From Coleophoma eucalyptorum (taxonomy: Eukaryota > Ascomycota > Leotiomycetes > Helotiales > Dermateaceae): 64,000 nt of DNA. Position 1 is the stretch's first letter, and each line of letters starts with the position of its first letter. The DNA is taken from NCBI GenBank assembly GCA_026120035.1, contig JALRME010000007.1, positions 372,001 through 436,000 of the forward strand, read 5' to 3'. The notes under the pieces were generated by a model. The model was not told where the DNA came from. It did no database searches and saw nothing but the letters and a program-made list of their open reading frames with translations. Position numbers and translations under genes: made by a program. Positions 31,601 through 43,782 of the stretch are shown piece by piece.

Positions 31601-34600
31601 TCAAGAGTAAGTTGCATTATCTCCATGAATATTATATTTCGCTGACTGGCACAGATTCGGGTGGCATTACAATTGCTCGCCAGCAATGCTCCCTTATTGT
31701 CTCCAGGCGGGCATCAAAACAAAAAAAATACCCTCGGGCTCTTCTTGGAATACCATATATTGGGAATAGTTGCTCGCTTTTCAGAAATTGTCAACGATGC
31801 GCGAGAAGAATATCCGTTATCAGAAAAGATATCCTGTGTTAAAGCAATCGATGAGATGATAAAGTTAGGGAAGTCGTATACCAGAGCAGCTCGCCCCCAA
31901 GTAGGTCCTCGTAAACTTCGTACAATCACTCATCGCTAACATTCCCTTTAGATATGTGCCTGCTTGCAATCTGCTATGGTTCAGAAAGATCTCTACTCGT
32001 CATCGTTTTGTGCATGGCAGACCATGCTCATGAATCTCGACGACGAGGACGTTGAACTAATGCTTGAGAGCACATTTTCTACTATGATACAAAAATGGGA
32101 TATGTTTGACATTCCTACAAAGACACGAGCACAAGAAACATTACAATATCTGCTCAAAAATCGAAAGAAAGCGGTTCTACACATGGTCGATTCACTCCCT
32201 TCGCTCTCTGGGATCCCGCCACTTGCAGCAATCGAGGAGCAGATTCAAAGTCTACGAGATCCTTCAGATCCAACCCGGGTGTTCAGTACATTCAGTTTGC
32301 GTGTAGGCCACGAAAACTCAGGCGTCGTATTCCAAGCCCTTGTAGAGCTCAAAGCATATCTACGTCAACAGCAGTCGTTTCTACAGGCTTCAGCGATCAG
32401 CGAGCAACCCAATGCAGTCATAGGCCAGCTGGTCAGAGCTGTCCTTGATTCTTGTGTCAGATTCAATGAATCACATAATGATCTCGCCCAAATTTCAGCA
32501 GAATGCCTTGGACTTATTGGCTGCCTTGACTCAAACAGAGTCGAATCTATAAGAGAGCAACGCGAAATGGTTGTGGTGAGTAACTTCCAAGACTCTGGTG
32601 AGACCACCGATTTTGTCCTCTTCTTGCTAGAGGAAGTAATGGTGAAGGCCTTCCTCTCAGCAACCGACACTAGTCTACAAGGATTTCTTTCTTTCGTCAT
32701 GCAAGATCTATTGGAAAAGTGTGACTTTAGAGATATTTGTGCCCAGTTTTTACGCAATGGTGGCCAAGAAGGCTTGGATTCAGAGATCTATCAAAAATGG
32801 CTAGCTCTACCTCCAACAGTGCAACAGACTCTGACGCCCTTTCTCACCTCAAAATACTCGGTCGCGGTGATGAAGAATGCAGATATCAAGTATCCGATTT
32901 TCAACCCGAAGAACTCTCGATCTGATAAAATGTACAACACGTGGCTGAAGGCTTTTGTCCTTGATCTCTTACAGAAGCCACTAAATCCTAATACTGACAT
33001 TATATTCCCACCACTAAGACGCGCTATTCGAATCAAGGATCTTTCCGTCGCCAGCTTTTTGCTTCCATACGTCGTTCTCCATGTGGTAGTAGAAGGCACC
33101 GATACACAGAGACAAGAGATTGGTAGGGAGCTGCTAGGCGTTTTGGAGTATCAAGGACCAACTGATTCCCATATTAAAAAAGAGGAGATCAAACTTTGTA
33201 GCGAGGTGAGAATTAGCTTGCGGCCTTTTGATATTTACTAATAATTTAGGCTGTATTCCGAGTTCTTGACTACCTATCTAGATGGATACAAGAGAAGCAG
33301 ACGGCCGTGAACCGATCTCGAGGCCAAGTTACATCAACAGCAGATATAGACCGGGTTTCGGGCGTCCTTGGGATGATTCCAGCAGAGATAATTTCGCGCC
33401 GTGCTGTTGAATGCAAATCTTATGCTCGAGCATTGTTTCACTGGGAACAGTATATCCGAGTTGTTCGGGCATCTCCTGAAAACGCGGATCGGAATCCCTG
33501 GCTTTTGGAAAGATTGCAAGATATATATACGCAAATTGATGAGCCAGATGGGATTGAAGGCATCTCTGCACACTTGCACGTCCTCAATATTGACCAGCAG
33601 ATTCTTGGCCATCGCAAGTCTGGCCGGTGGACAGCTGCACAAAGTTGGTATGAGATTAAGCTTGCTGAAGAGCCTGACAACGTTGATGTCCAAGTAAATC
33701 TTTTAGAATGTCTCAAAGCGACTGGACAGCATGGTTAGTGGGATCCCAATACTCTCGTTGGCTTCACTAATCCTGATTGTAGATGTATTGCTGAATTATG
33801 TCGAAGGCATGCGCACAGATTCACGCTCTGCTGTAAAGTTATTGCCATTCGCAACAGAGGCTTCGTGGTCAACCGCGAGATGGCAGACATTAGAGAAGTA
33901 CACGTCAATGGCGTCCCCTGCTACTGGTGATGATTTCAATGTCTGTGTTGGCAATGCACTTCTTGCCCTACACAAAAAGGACAGCTCGTCTTTTGTCACA
34001 ACTGTAAAATCCCTGCGAGAACGCATTGCTTGCTCCTTGTCGCCGTCAGCGACATCGTCCCTTAGCTCCTGCCATGATAGCATGCTAAAGCTACATGTAC
34101 TTACAGAACTTGAGATGATTGCAGGCACTGATCGTTCCGATCGCCCTCAAGTTCTCGCGAGTCTAGACCGTAGACTTGAGGTTATTGGTGCATACCTTGA
34201 CGACAAACAGTATTTGTTAGGGATCAGACGTGCGGCAATGCAGCTATCTAGGTATGTCAGAGTATACTTATTACTTCCACTGCTAACCCTGCAGCCTGGA
34301 ATTCACAACAGGTGACATCGCCTCTGCGTGGCTCACCAGCGCACGACTTGCTCGTAAGGGTAATGCGATTCATCAATCCTTTAACGCAGTATTACATGCT
34401 TCTCAACTGGGTGATGACTCTGCAACAATTGAACATGCAAGGCTATTGTGGAAAGATGGCCACTCCCGAAAAGCGATCCAAAGTCTACAGGGTGCTATCG
34501 ACAATAATGCCTTCATATCCCATAACCGTAACGTCAATATGACTAGCTTTACGGGCGTCGACGAGACAGAACAGCAAAACCTCTTAACCGCCAGGGCACA

Positions 34601-36545
34601 TCTATTGCTTGCTAAATGGCTTGACAGTGCGGGCCAGACACACTCACTGGCTTTACGTGCTCAGTATCAATTAGCAGCTCAGACCCATAGCTCTTGGGAG
34701 AAAGGTCATTACTATCTTGGACGACACTATAACAAGCTTCTTCAATCCGAAAAGGCAATGGCTCCAGAACTACAAAGTCAAACATACCTCTCTGGCGAAA
34801 CCGCAAAGCTAGTTATCGAGAACTATTTGCGGGCTCTGATTTATGGAACAAAATATATCTACCAAACATTGCCTCGAATCTTGACCCTTTGGCTGGACCT
34901 TGCAGCTCAGGTCAATCAGCCCATAGATCCGAAATATGGCACTAGCAAGGAATTTGTCACAAAAATCACTACTGGCCGGAAAGAACAGCTTGCCTCCATA
35001 CACAGCCGATTCAGCAAGTATGTTTTCAAGATGCCAGCATACATGTTCTATACTGCGCTACCACAAATTTTATCACGGATTAACCACCCAAATACGGAGG
35101 TCTTCAAATATCTGCAGGCTATGGTGGTGAAGGTTGTCCAAGCATTTCCGCAGCACGCATTGTGGGGTCTTCTAGCTGTTGCAACCTCAATGCAGTCAGA
35201 CCGCCAAATCCGCGGTGCCGTCATTATTCAAACGATTCGTGGCAAAAAAGCAGAGCAACCTGGTCATGATATGAGAACACTTTTGAAGATGGGCGAACAA
35301 CTCACGAATCAACTGCTTATGGTCTGCAATGCTGGAGACTTTCAAGGAAACAGGACATCCTATGCCCACATTACCAAAGATCTCGGCTTTAATCCCAAAA
35401 ATTGTCTACCCAGTCCTCTTGCAGTACCCGTCGAGAAGGTCTTGACTGCCACTCTTCCTACCCTCACTGACAATATAAAAGCACACAAGGCTTTCTCTCG
35501 GGATATTGTCACTCTTTCATCTTTCCTCGATGAAGTAATGATCCTAAGTTCACTGCAGAAGCCACGGAAATTAACGGCAAGAGGATCGGACGGCAAAAAA
35601 TATGGTCTTATGTGTAAGCCCAAAGATGATCTACGAAAAGACCAGCGTCTGATGGAGTTTAACGGGATGATAAACCGGGCCTTGAAGCGAGATGCTGAAT
35701 CAAGTAGGCGCCAGCTGTACATCAAAACATACGCCGTCACACCCCTCAACGAGGAGTGTGGTATTATCGAGTGGGTTGATGGGCTCAAAACCCTTCGTGA
35801 TATTCTATTGTCGTTGTATCGGCCTCTCGGGATCGCACCTAACTACCGTGAAATCGAGGTCTACTGCGAGGAGGCAATCAAGAGTGAGAGCAAACTGCCT
35901 CTGTTCTCAGAAAAGGTTCTCGGCAATTTCCCTCCTGTTTTTCACCGCTGGTTCGTACAACAATTTCCAGAACCACCTGCATGGTTTGCTGCCCGACTTC
36001 GATACACTCGTTCCTGTGCAGTTATGTCTATGGTCGGCACGATTCTTGGGTTAGGCGACCGCCACGGAGAGAACATCCTTTTTGAAGAAGGCAATGGAGG
36101 CACCTTCCATGTTGACTTCAACTGCCTTTTTGACAAAGGTCTTACCTTCGTGAAACCTGAGCGCGTGCCATTTCGCCTTACTCATAATATGGTGGATGCA
36201 ATGGGTATTTACGGATATGAGGGTCCTTTCCGGAAGTCCTCCGAACTTACTCTCAAACTCTTAAGGCAGAATGAGGAGACACTAATGACCATCCTGGAAG
36301 CTTTCATCTATGACCCTACTCTAGACCTGCTTGCGAAGAAATCCGAAAAAAAGAGAAAGGAAGGATTTGTGGTAGCTACAACTGCCCAGGGAGTTCTTGA
36401 TACCATACAGCGGAAGGTGAGGGGTCTACTTACAGGGGAGAGTGTACCACTTGGTGTGGAAGGACAGGCCGATGAACTCATCAAGCAGGCAACCAATTTA
36501 GAATTCTTGGCTGGAATGTATATTGGATGGTGTTCGTTTTTCTGA
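28657..36545 (+). CDS. uvsB: ATR/Mec1/UvsB checkpoint kinase (PIKK family)
   Basis: Nuclear serine/threonine kinase that senses RPA-coated single-stranded DNA and triggers the replication and DNA-damage checkpoint. Twelve exons: 28657-29266, 29315-29961, 30035-30285, 30332-30733, 30785-30937, 30984-31080, 31133-31606, 31655-31900, 31952-33205, 33250-33733, 33783-34251, 34295-36545. They total 2445 aa, close to Aspergillus UvsB and yeast Mec1. All phases agree and introns are 43-73 nt. HEAT-like repeats fill the first 1450 residues, with a basic PPSKRRKLSAN segment near 470 (possible NLS). A FAT region follows, then the kinase: N-lobe KYGLMCKPKDDLRKDQRLMEF-type block near 2130, catalytic loop GLGDRHGENILFE near 2281, metal-binding HVDFN near 2300. 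FATC ends in LEFLAGMYIGWCSFF. Intron 1 (48 nt) is in frame without a stop. Confidence 0.94.
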
Positions 36546-36838
36546 GGATATAGATAAATAAATGAAGAATAGCTCATAAATTTCATGCATCCTTGAGGTA
36601 CGCTTTACTTAATGTTATGCAGCACCAGTGTCTACGGGTTTAAGTGTTACTGTGGATATATGCCTGGATTATAAGGCATGAAGAGCTGTACGGTTACGGT
36701 GTAACGTCACGTTAGCGAGGAAGAGTGGGCGACCCCACAGTAACACCCCGTCCTTAAAGCCAACCTCACCTGCACATCACCTCGTCCGTCGGTGGAAACT
36801 GAAGGAGAGGCCCTTGGCAATCATTTTGAACTGCAGTT
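36546..36838. other. Intergenic between the ATR kinase and ABC transporter genes
   Basis: 293 bp, both neighbours on +. An AATAAA-type signal (36557-36562) starts 12 bases after the kinase stop. Nothing else is supported. Confidence 0.5.
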
Positions 36839-39800
36839 ATGGAGGCGAATTCTGAGGCTCAATATATCCTCAACTGGAGGATCCAAAAATTAGCCTCTGT
36901 GCAAAATGAATTTTCAGTGCAGTCCTCACGGATTTGGGTAAGCGGTCTACCCGGTCAGGTGTAAACGTGGATGATAACTAATGACTATCTGTTAGGACCC
37001 CGTCAACGCGCGGTTTGACCGATCTTTTCTGCCTGTGATTGTCGCTATTCCAGCCGCTGTAGCAGTATGTGTTCTACTTGGACTTCTATTACAGCTCTTG
37101 CCTAAGCACCTTCGGTCTCCTAAATGGTCGGCGAAATTCATTGAAGAGCCGGCCCATGTTGGAAATGAACTGGAACCAGCTACAAAACCTTCATTCGGCG
37201 CATCGGCTCTTTGGCTACTAGTATTTTCTGGCATTGGATTGATGCTTCGTCTTGCAAGGGTCTTTCATCCTAATTTCAGCCCCCAATCGATTCTGTCTGC
37301 GATTCCGTGGGTCGTGGCGAGTATCATCATCACTGTCAGCCGGCCTCAAAAGATCCCAAAAGATCTCTTGGTTCTCTTTGGAGCTACCTTTATTGCGGAG
37401 GTTATTGTTCTGATCAACGGTGATATGGAGATCTTACAAGCAAAGGTTCTCGCTGCTGCCACTGCTCTACTGGCATTTGGGGGCGTTACAGTCATTCTCG
37501 CAATGCCTATGCGTGATCCCACCCTCCCAAAAGATGGAATCAGTCCTGCATTCGGCCCACCGACAGTAGAGCTCCGGAGCCCTGAGGATGATCTGACTCT
37601 GTGGCAATATATGACTGTTTCGTGGATGTCACCTCTTATCTCTCTTGGAAACAAGCGACAATTAAACGATGAGGATGTTTGGAGTTTGAGTTATGAGTTT
37701 CAGCATAGGAAACTCCACGATCGCTTCAGAGAACTTCCGGGGTCGGTTTTGCAACGCCTTTTGTCTGCTAATTGGATCGATCTAGCTTTGATCTCAATCT
37801 TGAGTCTGGTGGAGCTTCTCGCAAGTAAGTGATCAAAATCAATTCCCAGTATTCTTGCTAACTCGGGTAGACTATTCAACACCAGTCCTTCTGCAAAAGA
37901 TCCTCCAGAGCATGGAGGATATCAGAAGTCCCAAAAAGGCGGCCTTCATCTATGCCGGCATTTCCCTCATAGTCCGACTGGTAGCAAATCAAGCAGCTGT
38001 ATTTAATCTTTGGTACGGCAGACGCGCTTATGAGAGATCAAGAGGCGAAATGATCACTATGCTGTATGAAAAGACTTTGTCACGAAAAGTGGTCACGGTA
38101 AGCAAAAGAGAGGCAAAGCAGCAAAATGGAGATATGGTTGCGAATGGGCTAGTAAAGCTCGAGAAATTGCCCTGGTGGAAAAGGGTGTCTAACCGCGTCG
38201 TTGGATTCTTTTACAAGCATGATGTACCATCCGTGAGTGCTACAGGCTCCGAGGAAACAAACGAAGCGGCATCTATGGGCAAAATCATGAATCTTATGCG
38301 GTATGTCAGTGTGGACTACTTCACATCTGTAGCTAATTGGACCACTTAGATTTGATGCTTATGAGGTAGCCCAGAGGTGAGAGACAGATACACTATTCCA
38401 TGGATTTTACTGACTGCGCTTCAGATTCTGGGAGTTCAATCTCATCATCACGCAGCCCTTGGGACTTTTGTTCTCTGTTGTGCTCATCTGGCAATTGATC
38501 GGCTGGCCTTGCCTCTTTGGTGTCATCACAGTTTTCTTTGCGCAAGCCATCAATGCCTTAATTGCTCGAGCTTTACTGAAGTGGGAGAAGGAGCGTCGAA
38601 TAGCTACTGACGCGAAAATTCACAAAGTCTCGCAGCTTGTGGAAGCAATTCGACATCTACGATACTACGGTTGGCAAGACGTGTGGTTGACGCGTATCAT
38701 GGAAGCAAGACAACATGAATTATGGCTCCGTGTTGTGACAAGCCTTTTCCGTGTTTTGATCAGCTTCACGAATTCTTATGCAAGCGGCTTGTTTCCAGTC
38801 GCAGCATTCTTAGCCTACACCGCTTGGGCAGGCCAGCCACTGAGAGTCGATATTGCCTTTCCCGCTCTGCAATTATTCTCTATGCTTGAGAACAGTTTGC
38901 GCGAGTTGCCAAACCTTATCACAGTTTTGCTAAATGCAAAAGTCGCAGTAGGTCGACTAGAAGAATTTATGCATGAGCCGAATAAAGCAGATGCCGAGAC
39001 AAATTTGGACCCCAACACCCAACTTGAACTGAAGAATGCTTCATTCGCTTGGGCAGGTGCTGAAGACTGTGTTCTAAAGGATGTGACTCTCTCATTTCCA
39101 ACTGGACTGACGGTGGTTTGTGGTGAAGTCGGTGCTGGGAAGTCAGCTCTTCTTCAGGCCCTCCTTGGTGAATTAGACATCAAGAAAGGGGAATACCATA
39201 GGTCAGGCGCAATGGTAGGCTATTGTGCACAGACGCCCTGGTTGCAAAGTATGAGCATTCGGGAGAACATTCTCTTCTCCTCCCCGTATGACGAAAAGCG
39301 ATACAAGCAAGTCTTAGAGGCTTGTGCGTTGATTTCAGACATGGGAAACTTCAAGGATGGCGACCTATCCATGGTTGGTGAGAATGGTATTGGTTTATCA
39401 GGAGGCCAAAAGTCCCGGGTCTCACTTGCACGCGCTATGTATTCTGTTGCGAACACTCTGTTCCTGGATGATCCTCTTTCGGCTCTTGATCACCAGACAG
39501 CAGACTTCATCGTTCGCAAATGCTTGACTGGGCCGCTATCTGATGGGCGAACGATAATTCTTGTAACGCATCGGACGGAGCTCTGTCTTGGACTGGCAAA
39601 ACAAATCGTTCAAATCTCGGATGGAAGAGCCTCAATAATGTCTCCAGATTCGGTTCCTGATGAAGCGTTGCATAGAGTTCGCTCTTCGGAATCGACCAAC
39701 GAAGAACAAACCAGAAATGAGGAACAAGAGACTGCAATTCCCGAGAAATTCATGGAAGACGAGCATCGAGCTCACGGTGGCGTAAAAGCTGCTGTATATT

Positions 39801-41482
39801 GGGAATACATTAAGGCAGGTAAGCTTAAGTGGTGGTTTGCCTTAGTGGTTATTGTTGCCTTGAATCGCCTCATTGATATCGGGGAAACCTGGTTCCTTAA
39901 GCAATGGGGTGAGGCATACGATGAGCCTGTGGAGATCTCACCCTCCGGACTTTTCGACAAGCTTCCGTCTCCAGAGGAGAATATAAAACCGTGGCTGATT
40001 GGTTTCTTTCTATTTGCCACGGCGCAAGCGCTTGCCTTCCTGATCTCGCAAGGATTCATGACTGTCATCATTTACAAAGCTGGAAAGAAAATGTTCGAGG
40101 ATGTCATGGTTAGAGTTACGCATGCAACATTCCGATTCTACGATGTCACGCCTGTTGGCAGATTGATGAATCGTCTGACTTCGGATATCAACACAGTAGA
40201 CGGCAACATCAGCAACCAATTCCAGGTTGTTGTTTTCCTCTCAATCTCGTGGATTTCCTCCATCATCGTCATAGCATCAGTTACACCTCTCTTTTTAATT
40301 TTCGCTATAGCGCTTACTATCGCTTTTGTATTCATTTTCCTCCACTTCCTTCCCACCTCACAGAGTCTGCGACGATTGGAGATGGTCTCGCTGAGTCCGC
40401 TTATATCCAATTTCGGAGCTCTCACCGATGGTCTAACGACTATTCGTGCTTACTGCGCACAATACAGATTTCAAGACCGAGTTATCGCAGTGACTGACAA
40501 CTTTCAAAAGATGGATCACTTCTACTGGAGTCTTCAAGCTTGGCTCATGTATCGCTTCGACAATCTTTCAGCCTGCTCAACATTTCTCTTGACGGCCCTA
40601 GCATTGTACACCGACGTCTCACCTGGTCTGACAGCGTTCCTGCTTATCGCAACAGGAAAATTTGTCATGTCAACTCACGCGCTCTGCAGATGCTATGGTC
40701 AGCTGCAAATGGATTTTGTATCCGTTGAGCGTATTGTCGAACTATTACATTTACATCAAGAACCACCTGGAAGCATCCAACCGCCTGCCTGGTGGCCTTC
40801 GTACAGTGGTGATATTGTATTCGAGAATGTCACTATGAGATATGCTCCACATCTAGATCCGGCGCTGACTGACATCTCGCTAATGATCAAAGGAGGGTCT
40901 ATGGTTGCCATGATAGGACGGACTGGATCAGGGAAAAGCACTTTGGCTTTGTCTCTCCTTGCCACCACCCTTCCCTCATCTGGAAGAATTTTGATCGATG
41001 GCATTGACATCTCGAAAGTCGACACCCAGGCACTGCGCAAGCGTGTTACCTTTTTAGCTCAGGAGCCCGTTCTTTTCCCAGGTTCTATGCGCCAGAATCT
41101 GGACCCGCTAGATGAATACAGCGACGAGGAATGTTCTTCGGTGCTTTCCAAGATAGCAGAACGGCACCAGTGGACTTTATCCACACCAATCGAATCGGGT
41201 GGCCACAACCTTAGTCAAGGACAAAGACAACTTGTTGGTCTTGCCAGAGCTCTGTTGAGACGCAGTCCTATCGTAATTATGGATGAGGCTACCGCTAGTA
41301 TCGATACGGAGACAGCGATGCGAATCCAGCAGATTTTACGGGAGGAGATGAAGGAGAGTACAGTTATTACTATTGCACATCGGGTTGAGGCTGTGAAGGG
41401 TGCTGACTTTGCGGTCGTTCTTGGGAAGGGCAAGTTGCTGGCGCAAGGTCCTCCTGGGGAAATGATGCAGGGATTGGAATAG
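36839..41482 (+). CDS. ABCC/MRP-family ABC transporter (full-length, with TMD0)
   Basis: ATP-driven exporter or vacuolar importer of organic anions and glutathione conjugates. Exons 36839-36937, 36996-37824, 37871-38300, 38350-38376 and 38425-41482 give 1480 aa. Exon 4 is only 27 nt; it encodes most of FDAYEVAQR, needed to reach FWEFNLIITQPLGLLFS. Five hydrophobic segments at about residues 45-200 form TMD0, then TMD1, NBD1, TMD2 and NBD2. NBD1: Walker A GEVGAGKSALL near 695, signature LSGGQKSRVS near 786, Walker B TLFLDDPLSALD near 806, with Asp in place of the catalytic Glu. NBD2: GRTGSGKSTLA near 1292, LSQGQRQLVG near 1390, IVIMDEATASID near 1411. This asymmetry, degenerate site 1 and LSQGQ in NBD2, is normal for ABCC. 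Likely drug or metabolite export, substrate unknown. No biosynthetic cluster is adjacent. Confidence 0.92.
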
Positions 41483-42045
41483 ATTGGCTTTTCAGTGTTT
41501 CGGCTTCTTCTTTCGATCGAAAGTAGACACCTAGCAATTATGTATGTATATAGATCAAAAGAGCAATTCTCATCGCCAGGACCTGGCTATGATAGATTTA
41601 CCAGTCTCTATGTTACTGTTAGTTGACTGATTTACATCCAAAGGACATACCGTCATAAGCGACACGCCATTGGTATTGCCAAAAAGCCAATCATAAACCG
41701 AGTCCGATTGATCCAGTGCTTTAAAGCCAAATGAGTGTACCCATGAGGTCAAGAATAGCACGTTCCCTTTGTGAAGTCCAGACGTTCATCATAAAGCACT
41801 TCCTAAAACGGCCAGTTCAGTTCACATCTCAGAAAAATTGGATTTATTCCTTGTTCTCAAATCCAACTCCGGAGATTCTTTGTTATGGCAGAGATCACCT
41901 TCTCCAAAACATAAATAATCCTCACCCACCTTGATATGTTTTACTTCTCAAACCCCCAGTCTTTCTTGATATACTCACTGAGTCCCTCCATAACCAGGTT
42001 GAAGCATCACCAATAACAAAACAACACCAACACCAATAAAAAAAA
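41483..42045. other. Intergenic, promoter of the RING protein gene
   Basis: 563 bp between two + genes. The final 50 bases before the ATG are A/C-rich with CACCAATAA elements (a typical unstructured 5' leader). Frames at 41570-41761 (-) and 41731-41934 (+) are not protein-like. Confidence 0.5.
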
Positions 42046-43125
42046 ATGAACAACCTAGGCCTCATAGCAGACAACCTCAACGGCGAGTACGCAGAAGCCG
42101 GGTACAACCAAGATGAGGAGATCAAGCACATCCCGCTCGCACGCCCGTCGGAGACATTCCCCTTGAAGTTTGTGAACCCCAAGTCCGAGTGGGTCCTCCA
42201 GCGAGACATCCCCCGCGACTCGGCAGGCTTCCTGGGGTTCCTCCCGGGCGAGAACTTCGTGCGGTGCGAGGAGACGCAGATCTTCCACCGCAAGTGCGGG
42301 CACATCCAGTACTTCCTGGGCCACCACAGCTCCTGCGCGGGCAAGTGGACGCGAGAAGGCCCCGCGCTGGACGGGAAGCCGAACGCGTGTGACCGGCCCA
42401 CGATCTGTGAGCCGAAGTTCCAGAATAGTTTTTGTGCCTGGTGTGGCGGGAACGCGTGGTTGAAGGATGGGTGGAAGAGCACTAGGTCGCAAGACTTGGA
42501 TCTGTTGCCGGACAAGGTTATTGCGAAGCGACGGGAGCTGTGGCAGAAGATCTGCGAGGAATGGGTAGCGCCTAGTGCTGAGGATGAGAAGAGACATGAT
42601 CTCAGACGAGCAGAGCGACGCAAAGAGTGGTTTGCTGCTCTGGATGCGTATGCGGAGAGGGAGCGCATTGAGAAGTACCATCTCTTCGACCCCGAAGCGA
42701 AGGCGGAGGAGAATAGCGAAGCTCTTCTGGAGCCTCTCACACCCGAAGAAGCGGCCAAAGACGAAGATGTCTGCGCTATCTGTCGAGGCACCTTCCTCGA
42801 GACAGCATTCGGCGAACCAGGCGAGCCTGAACCACGGCAAACTGTGTGCGGGCATAAGTACCATCTGGAATGCATCGCGTCGTGGTTCCACAGTCACAAC
42901 ACATGTCCCCTGTGCAACAAGAAGTTCCCCATCTTCCGTACTCCATCTTTCGACGACCCGGTTCGTCGTCTGTTTGGATATTCAGCCCACCCTTTCAATC
43001 CGGGCTACGCTGTCCAGGTCGCCGGGTATCGCAAGTTTGAGGACACCAGAGACCTCAGTCGGTGGTGGGGGAGAAGGAACTTCGGGTGGGAGGAAGACGC
43101 GGAGGACTTTACAGGGGCCATCTGA
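42046..43125 (+). CDS. RING-H2 zinc finger protein, probable E3 ubiquitin ligase
   Basis: Intronless, 359 aa. The ATG at 42046 follows an A-rich leader (AAAAAAATGAAC). The C-terminal third has a RING finger at about residues 243-295: CAIC, then after an extended loop CGHKYHLEC, then CPLC. This is the C3H2C3 order of RING-H2 ligases, with a longer first loop than usual (GTFLETAFGEPGEPEPRQTV). Residues 65-145 hold a second Cys/His-rich block (FVRCEE, FHRKCGHIQYF, HHSSCAGKW, NACDRPTICEPK, FCAWCGG) that probably binds zinc; I do not recognise its fold, though similar paired blocks occur in fungal RING proteins. An acidic linker joins the two. No transmembrane segment. Third codon positions in the first 400 bases are strongly G/C, which produces long antisense open frames that are not genes. 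Confidence 0.82.
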   Translation: MNNLGLIADNLNGEYAEAGYNQDEEIKHIPLARPSETFPLKFVNPKSEWVLQRDIPRDSAGFLGFLPGENFVRCEETQIFHRKCGHIQYFLGHHSSCAGKWTREGPALDGKPNACDRPTICEPKFQNSFCAWCGGNAWLKDGWKSTRSQDLDLLPDKVIAKRRELWQKICEEWVAPSAEDEKRHDLRRAERRKEWFAALDAYAERERIEKYHLFDPEAKAEENSEALLEPLTPEEAAKDEDVCAICRGTFLETAFGEPGEPEPRQTVCGHKYHLECIASWFHSHNTCPLCNKKFPIFRTPSFDDPVRRLFGYSAHPFNPGYAVQVAGYRKFEDTRDLSRWWGRRNFGWEEDAEDFTGAI

Positions 43126-43782
43126 GGGGCTAAGCAGAAGTGGCAGCTGAAAACTTTCTTCTATTTGATCTAGTTGACTTTCGGTCCTTTCGCTGCTGTT
43201 TTCTTGGTTGGATGTTGTTAGTTACTCACTCAACCTAATTCCCTGGATCCCTAGTTCGACAGCTAATACAGTTATTGAATGAATACAGTCTTCGGCGTAA
43301 ATCTCACCGATAGCCGTGTTCAGTGACGCAAATGGTGCCTGTACTTAATCTTAATTTCAAAGTCTTGGGAATGAGGATTACTTCGGTGAGCAAACTCGTA
43401 GCGATTGTAGCATCGCTAAGCGAGCTATGAAAAGATTGTGTGTACTGTACCACCAACTACCCTACCTAGTAAATCCAGACTAGCAAACCAAAGAACCCAC
43501 CCGTCAAAAAAAAGCGAACGTTCCCATCCGAGCTGAAGCGACAGCTGAGCGATTCACCCCAGCGACTTCTCAATCCCGTTAATCCATAGGTCGGTGTCAA
43601 TATCTGACCTAAGGCCGAGGCTGAAGCTGAAGCTGACCAGTGGAACGGGGGGTTATCTCGATCATCTACGTAAATAAATATCGCAAGACATAAAAGATTG
43701 TTTCAGTAATTGGTTTTTTTATTTTCTGGTGTCTTGAAACTCAGAGTGAATTTACGATATCTTGATTTTAAAATCCATCACT
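43126..43782. other. Intergenic, promoter of the FAD-linked oxidase gene
   Basis: 657 bp with no supported gene. A TATA-like ACATAAAAG lies near 43688, about 95 bases before the start codon. A short near-repeat, GAGGCTGAAGCTGAAGCTGA, occurs near 43617. Confidence 0.5.

Noticed and set aside
41922..42897. Antisense open frames of 317 and 280 codons over the RING gene
   Set aside because: They mirror a GC-rich coding strand, show no domain, and the sense frame has clear RING motifs and a good start.
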